Notes under the pieces: generated by a model
The model's input: only the letters and a program-made list of their open reading frames with translations
Databases searched by the model: none
Told to the model about the DNA's origin: nothing
Shown: positions 23,329 through 27,257 of the stretch, piece after piece
Layout: every line of letters begins with the position of its first letter
Position numbering within the stretch: the first letter of the stretch is position 1
Position numbers and translations under genes: made by a program
Assembly: GCA_029261675.1 (NCBI GenBank)
Contig: JAJDBA010000349.1
Span: forward strand, 1-27,257
Direction of reading: 5' to 3'
Source of the DNA: Nitrospinaceae bacterium
Lineage (GTDB): Bacteria > Nitrospinota > Nitrospinia > Nitrospinales > VA-1
DNA: 27,257 nt

Positions 23329-25410
23329 ATGACTATCAAAAAGGTTCTCTTATATATACCTCTGATTTTAATTCTTTTCCTCATTCAATCCTTTTTTTGG
23401 GTGCCCACCTACGACAAACAGGCTACAGGAAACCCTGCAAGGCTGGTTAAATATGTTCAGGGGTCCGGTGGTGATGCGCAAATACTGAACCCGACACTCA
23501 ATGCAGACTCTTCAAGCAGCGACATTTGTAATTTGGTTTTTGATGGTCTTATCGATTTGGACAAAGATCTTAAATACCGTCCTCGACTTGCAAAATCGTG
23601 GGAACAATATGAAGAAGCCTATTTGGCAATCAATACACTCTGGTTTTTACCCGGAGGGCAGTTGGAGAAAGACGCGGGCAATTGGCCTGATATGCTGGCA
23701 AAAGCATTGTCTAGCAATAAGCAGTGGAGTGAAAATCTGCAAAGCATAGAGGTTGTCGCCGAAGAAACTCTTGAGGGTGAAATTGAGAAAGTTGGCTACA
23801 CACTAAAACAACCAGCAAGACTGAAGTTCACACTCAAAAATATTGATCAAGATTTCTTTGAACCTATTAGAAAGTTTCTAGGAGAAGACTATTTTAAAAG
23901 TTTTCCTTACCATCAGTTTATAGAGGCAAAAAACGCTGGCCAGCAGAAAAATCTCGAAAAACAATATAAAAAAATCCTGCAAGTGACCGAGCACAATCCT
24001 GTCATCGTTTTTGATCTCAGAAAAGATGTCGTTTTTCATGATGGCCACCCTTTTGATTCGGGAGATGTCTTGTTCACTTATAACTCGATCATAAACCCGA
24101 AAGGCACGTCACCGAGAAAATCGGATTACGAACCCGTGAAATTTGCTACTGTACTGGGACCCCATAGAATAAAATTCACTTATAAACGCCTGTTCTCGCC
24201 AGCAATCGGCTCTTGGTCCATGGGCATTTTGCCGGAACATCTGTTAAATGAAAAGAAACTACAGGAAGAAGCAAAAGAAAGAGGGCGCGATTCTGAAAAG
24301 TTTATCATGCGCGATAGCAATTTTGGCCGGCATCCCATTGGCACGGGGGCCTTTGAATTTGTCGAATGGAAGTCCGATGAATTCATCCGCCTGAAACGCA
24401 ACGAAAACTATTGGGAGGGGGCACCCGAGTACGAAGAATATGTTATGCGCATCATTCCCGATGCCCTGACACAGGAGATGGAATTCTATGCCGGCGCCAT
24501 CGATAACTATTCCGTGCAACCGCATCAGGTGGCGCGGTTTTCCAAAGAAGAAAAATTTCAGAGTTTTTCTAGCATCGGTTATTTTTATTCATATATTGGA
24601 TACAATATTCGCAATCCACTTTTTGCGGATGCTGAAACACGCATCGCTCTGGGTATGGCTGTCGACATTGATCCAATCATAAAGTATGTCCTTTACGGAG
24701 AAGGAGAGAGAGTGACCGGACCGTATCCGAAAATTACAGAATGGTACGATCCGAACGTCAAACCCCTGCCTTACGATCCAGAAGAGGCGTTGAAAATTCT
24801 AAACACTAAGGGGTGGAAGAAAAACTCCGATGGCTGGCTTGAAAAAGACGGCAAGTTATTCGAGTTTAATCTTATTAGTAACAGTGGTAACGCCATCCGT
24901 AAAAATATACTCACTATTGTGCAGGAGAGTTGGCGTAAAATCGGGGTCAAGTGCAACACCCAGTTGTTCGAGTGGGCTGTGTTCCTGAAAGACTTTGTCA
25001 ACACCTTAAAATACGATGCGCTGGTATTAGGGTGGAGCATGGGCATCGATCCCGACCTTTATCAGATATGGCATTCCAGTCAGTCCGGCCCCAGGCAATT
25101 GAACTTCGTGGGTTATAAAAATGCCGAAGCCGACCGCCTCATTACCCGCATCCGCAAAGAATACGACAGATCGAAACAGGTGGAAATGGCAAGAGAACTG
25201 CATCGAATAATTGCGCGTGACCAGCCCTATACCTTTTTGTATGTGGCGAAGTCGACACAAGTGCTCGACAAAAAAATCGCGATGGTAGAAAAAGATGAGG
25301 ATGGCAAAGAAAAATATGTGAAAATCTACCCCACTAAAGATGGACGCATCCAATACTATTTTAATAAATGGAAAAAAATGTCACATCTGCAGGCAGATGG
25401 GCCAAATTAA
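23329..25410 (+). CDS. Family 5 extracellular solute-binding protein (peptide/nickel type) with insertion
   Basis: A 693-residue protein of the OppA/DppA/NikA family, which delivers peptides or similar solutes to an ABC importer. An N-terminal hydrophobic segment (residues 6-25) is a signal peptide or membrane anchor without a lipobox. The N lobe begins GGDAQILNPTL and RPRLAKSW (84-91). The family's next block, DVVFHDGHPFDSGDV, comes only at 233-247, because about 125 charged residues are inserted between. The rest, including the HPIGTGAFEFVEW and C-lobe LGWSMGIDPDLYQIW regions, is typical. No permease or ATPase gene lies nearby, so it is an orphan here and its substrate is unknown. Confidence 0.88.
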   Translation: MTIKKVLLYIPLILILFLIQSFFWVPTYDKQATGNPARLVKYVQGSGGDAQILNPTLNADSSSSDICNLVFDGLIDLDKDLKYRPRLAKSWEQYEEAYLAINTLWFLPGGQLEKDAGNWPDMLAKALSSNKQWSENLQSIEVVAEETLEGEIEKVGYTLKQPARLKFTLKNIDQDFFEPIRKFLGEDYFKSFPYHQFIEAKNAGQQKNLEKQYKKILQVTEHNPVIVFDLRKDVVFHDGHPFDSGDVLFTYNSIINPKGTSPRKSDYEPVKFATVLGPHRIKFTYKRLFSPAIGSWSMGILPEHLLNEKKLQEEAKERGRDSEKFIMRDSNFGRHPIGTGAFEFVEWKSDEFIRLKRNENYWEGAPEYEEYVMRIIPDALTQEMEFYAGAIDNYSVQPHQVARFSKEEKFQSFSSIGYFYSYIGYNIRNPLFADAETRIALGMAVDIDPIIKYVLYGEGERVTGPYPKITEWYDPNVKPLPYDPEEALKILNTKGWKKNSDGWLEKDGKLFEFNLISNSGNAIRKNILTIVQESWRKIGVKCNTQLFEWAVFLKDFVNTLKYDALVLGWSMGIDPDLYQIWHSSQSGPRQLNFVGYKNAEADRLITRIRKEYDRSKQVEMARELHRIIARDQPYTFLYVAKSTQVLDKKIAMVEKDEDGKEKYVKIYPTKDGRIQYYFNKWKKMSHLQADGPN

Positions 25411-25451
25411 AATACTTTTCATATAAATAGCTGTAAAAACTAGAGTGAAAA

Positions 25452-26054
25452 ATGCAATTATCTGACGATGAAAATTTAGAAAAGGCTGCCACTGAAGGCG
25501 ATGCGGAGTCTCAATTTACTCTTGCTGCCGCCTGCCATTTTGGTGCAAATAAAGATATTGAAGAAGCCCTCAAATGGTACACCCGCGCGGCAGAACAAGG
25601 TCACTCGCAGGCACAATTTAATCTGGCGATGATGTACTTCGTCGGGGAAGATGTACCTAAAGACTTCGATATAACTGCCAAATGGTTGAAACTTGGCGCA
25701 GAGCAGGGTGAAGCCGCCTCGCAAAACGCGCTCGCGGTGTTGTATTATAACGGCCAAGGTGTCGAAAAAAGTCTCGACGAAGCCATCACATGGTGGAAAC
25801 GGTCGGCATATAACGGCAACCCTTCGGCCCAGATCAGTCTCGGTGCCATGCATTACGATGGAAACGGAGTCGTAAAATCCATGGTGGAGGCTTTGATGTG
25901 GCACGATATCTCAATTATTCTTGGTAGCGATGACGGTAAGAAAAACAGGGAAACGCTGGAGAAAGAAGCCACACCCGAACAAATTGCCCTGGCTAAAAAG
26001 CAGGCCCATGAATGGATCGATTTTTGGCAGATGAGGGAACAAGACAACTATTAG
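25452..26054 (+). CDS. Sel1-repeat (TPR-like) protein, copy 1
   Basis: A 200-residue soluble protein built mainly of four Sel1-like helical repeats, with units such as ALKWYTRAAEQGHSQAQFNL, ITAKWLKLGAEQGEAASQNA and AITWWKRSAYNGNPSAQISL. Such repeats serve protein-protein interaction. There is no signal peptide, so it is probably cytoplasmic. The ending (LEKEATPEQIALAKK) is shared with a paralog at 26306-26905. It may be co-transcribed with the solute-binding protein gene 41 nt upstream. Confidence 0.93.
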   Translation: MQLSDDENLEKAATEGDAESQFTLAAACHFGANKDIEEALKWYTRAAEQGHSQAQFNLAMMYFVGEDVPKDFDITAKWLKLGAEQGEAASQNALAVLYYNGQGVEKSLDEAITWWKRSAYNGNPSAQISLGAMHYDGNGVVKSMVEALMWHDISIILGSDDGKKNRETLEKEATPEQIALAKKQAHEWIDFWQMREQDNY

Positions 26055-26106
26055 CATAGGCCGTTGGCATGGCGGGCTCAATAATTCCCGACCCGAGATA
26101 ATTTTC

Positions 26107-26289
26107 ATGGTGAAGGGGCAGCATTGTAAATATAGACCTGCGATTAAAGAATGCAGCCTCCTGAATGAAGGACAGTATTTCAGGATTGAAGGGAAAGCGA
26201 TCCCTACCTACTGCAGAGTCAAAAAGGTTTTTGGGGCTTGCGATATAAACTCTCAGAAAGAGTTCCCTGAGTTTGATAACCAACACTAA
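26107..26289 (+). CDS. Possible small cysteine-containing protein
   Basis: A 60-codon frame between the two Sel1 genes, beginning MVKGQHCKYRPAIKE. It has three spaced cysteines after the first (EGQYFRIEGKAIPTYCRV; FGACDIN), which could suit a small folded domain. No ribosome site is clear and I do not recognise a family. It may be a chance ORF; it is listed because it fills an otherwise empty 250-nt gap in the same orientation. Confidence 0.3.
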   Translation: MVKGQHCKYRPAIKECSLLNEGQYFRIEGKAIPTYCRVKKVFGACDINSQKEFPEFDNQH

Positions 26290-26305
26290 TCTTTAATGGA
26301 ACATT

Positions 26306-26905
26306 ATGAATCAACCCGAAGGTGACATAAATGCAGTCCGGCAGGGAGCCGAAGATGGCGATGCAGAATCTCAATTCTGGCTTGCTGTTAGTTATCATAC
26401 GGGCAAAGGCATCGCTAAAGATGGTGAGCAGGCTGTCATTTGGTATCGAAAAGCGGCAGAGCAAAACCACACACCCGCGCAATTCAATCTTGCAATGTTG
26501 TACTATCTGGGCAATGGCGTTCCCAAAGATTTTAGTGAAACCGCAAAATGGATGACTCGTGCAGCAGAACAAGGGGAGGCGGCATCGCAGAACACCCTCG
26601 CTGTGTTGTATTTCAATGGTGAGGGGGTAGAAAAAAATATAGGTGAGGCCATCAAATGGTGGCGACGGTCAGCCGAAAACGGAAACTCTAAAGCGCAGGT
26701 CAGTCTCGGCGCTATGTATTATGACGGTAAAGGCGTTGAGAAAGATATGGTGCAAGCCCTGATGTGGCATAACCTTTCCATCATCAATGGAAGTGAAGAC
26801 GGCAAACACAATAAAACCACGCTGGAAAAAGAAGCAACCCCCGAACAACTCGCCGAAGCAAAAAAGCTTACAGATGAGTGGGTGAAAAAACACGATCTGC
26901 GATAG
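26306..26905 (+). CDS. Sel1-repeat (TPR-like) protein, copy 2
   Basis: A 199-residue paralog of the protein at 25452-26054, with clear similarity along its whole length. Repeats include AVIWYRKAAEQNHTPAQFNL, TAKWMTRAAEQGEAASQN and AIKWWRRSAENGNSKAQVSL, and the tail LEKEATPEQLAEAKKL is shared. Its first repeat is more regular (GKGIAKDGEQA) than that of copy 1, where a residue stretch is missing. The two genes arose by tandem duplication. No signal peptide is seen; interaction partners are unknown. Confidence 0.93.
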   Translation: MNQPEGDINAVRQGAEDGDAESQFWLAVSYHTGKGIAKDGEQAVIWYRKAAEQNHTPAQFNLAMLYYLGNGVPKDFSETAKWMTRAAEQGEAASQNTLAVLYFNGEGVEKNIGEAIKWWRRSAENGNSKAQVSLGAMYYDGKGVEKDMVQALMWHNLSIINGSEDGKHNKTTLEKEATPEQLAEAKKLTDEWVKKHDLR

Positions 26906-26922
26906 ACTATCTGCGATAGATT
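26895..26922 (+). repeat. 14-bp tandem duplication across a stop codon
   Basis: ATCTGCGATAGACT is followed directly by ATCTGCGATAGATT (13 of 14 identical). The first copy contains the last codons and TAG of the second Sel1 gene. Confidence 0.8.
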
Positions 26923-27026
26923 ATCCCTCCCTTAGAAATCACTAGGGTTGCATATAAGTCCCTTCCGTAATATTCTTCCCCAAAATCTTCTTTTACACTC
27001 GTATCCCAAAGTTAAGGAAGTGACTC

Positions 27027-27257
27027 GTGACTCGATTAACCCTGCTACTATTTTTTCTGTTATTTTCTTCTGCTTATGCCCAAGAGGGTGAGAAAGAAGT
27101 ATCTACGGAAGAAGAGACTCACGATAACTTTTTCACCATCGTCTTTGAAAACGATTCCATCGGTAGCGGGACAGATCAGAACTACACCAATGGCACTCGG
27201 TTCACCTATTTCGATGTCAATGCCTCCTTTCCAGATATTGCCCACACGTTGGCAGAC
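27027..27257 (+). CDS. LpxR-family (DUF2219) outer-membrane lipid A deacylase-like protein (partial)
   Basis: Seventy-seven codons are present before the right edge. A signal peptide (LTLLLFFLLFSSAYA) is followed by an acidic linker and FTIVFENDSIGSGTDQNYTN, the conserved opening of LpxR/DUF2219 beta-barrel proteins. LpxR removes the 3'-acyloxyacyl group from lipid A in the outer membrane. Catalytic residues further along cannot be checked here, so only family membership is claimed. The start is GTG 27027 with AAGGAAG 6 nt upstream; an out-of-frame GTG at 27020 was dismissed. Confidence 0.85.
   Translation, partial: MTRLTLLLFFLLFSSAYAQEGEKEVSTEEETHDNFFTIVFENDSIGSGTDQNYTNGTRFTYFDVNASFPDIAHTLAD

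Overview
The window comes from a diderm (Gram-negative) bacterium. It carries a TonB-dependent outer-membrane receptor, a lipid A deacylase-type gene, a WaaE/KdtX-like core glycosyltransferase and a signal-peptide-bearing c-type cytochrome. Base composition is moderately AT-rich. Gene order and family mix (M50 protease-trpS-ileS-lspA, a MinD-like ATPase paired with an acidic membrane protein) resemble Deltaproteobacteria/Nitrospinota-type lineages, but nothing here settles the taxonomy. No phage, IS element, CRISPR array or replication origin was found; this is mostly chromosomal core sequence with a few accessory patches.

Layout. (1) 1-5858 is a corrinoid-acquisition locus. A shared intergenic region holds two cobalamin riboswitches on opposite strands. 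Leftward is a BtuF-like binding protein overlapping a BtuD-like ATPase (cut by the window edge). Rightward is a TonB-dependent receptor followed by a PepSY-type four-helix membrane protein. (2) 5848-10277, minus strand: an esterase, a CCA-adding/poly(A) polymerase-family nucleotidyltransferase with a degenerate HD centre, a MinD-like ATPase and a highly acidic single-span membrane protein. (3) 10278-11709: a divergent control region, a glycosyltransferase whose 3' end runs into a dispersed repeat, and a non-coding patch with pieces of three repeat types. (4) 11710-16994, plus strand: an operon-like run of M50 intramembrane protease, trpS, ileS, lspA and a small GYF-like protein. (5) 16998-21475: ABM-fold protein, cold-shock protein, DJ-1/PfpI relative lacking its cysteine, yajQ, gdhA, a small orphan protein, a YdcZ-type transporter and a SemiSWEET. 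(6) 21535-23023, minus strand: cytochrome c, initiator tRNA and a 2[4Fe-4S] ferredoxin, each of the last two with clear promoter and terminator. (7) 23329-27257, plus strand: an orphan family-5 solute-binding protein with a large insertion, two tandem Sel1-repeat paralogs flanking a tiny cysteine-containing ORF, and the start of an LpxR-family gene.

How the genes work together. The most coherent system is the B12 locus: outer-membrane receptor, periplasmic binding protein, ABC ATPase and a candidate inner-membrane reductase, all placed under cobalamin riboswitch control. The plus-strand arm ends in a clear intrinsic terminator. The minus-strand arm appears to hide the ribosome binding site of btuF. 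The PepSY protein is the least described member; from its family it could be a haem-dependent reductase acting on imported corrinoid.
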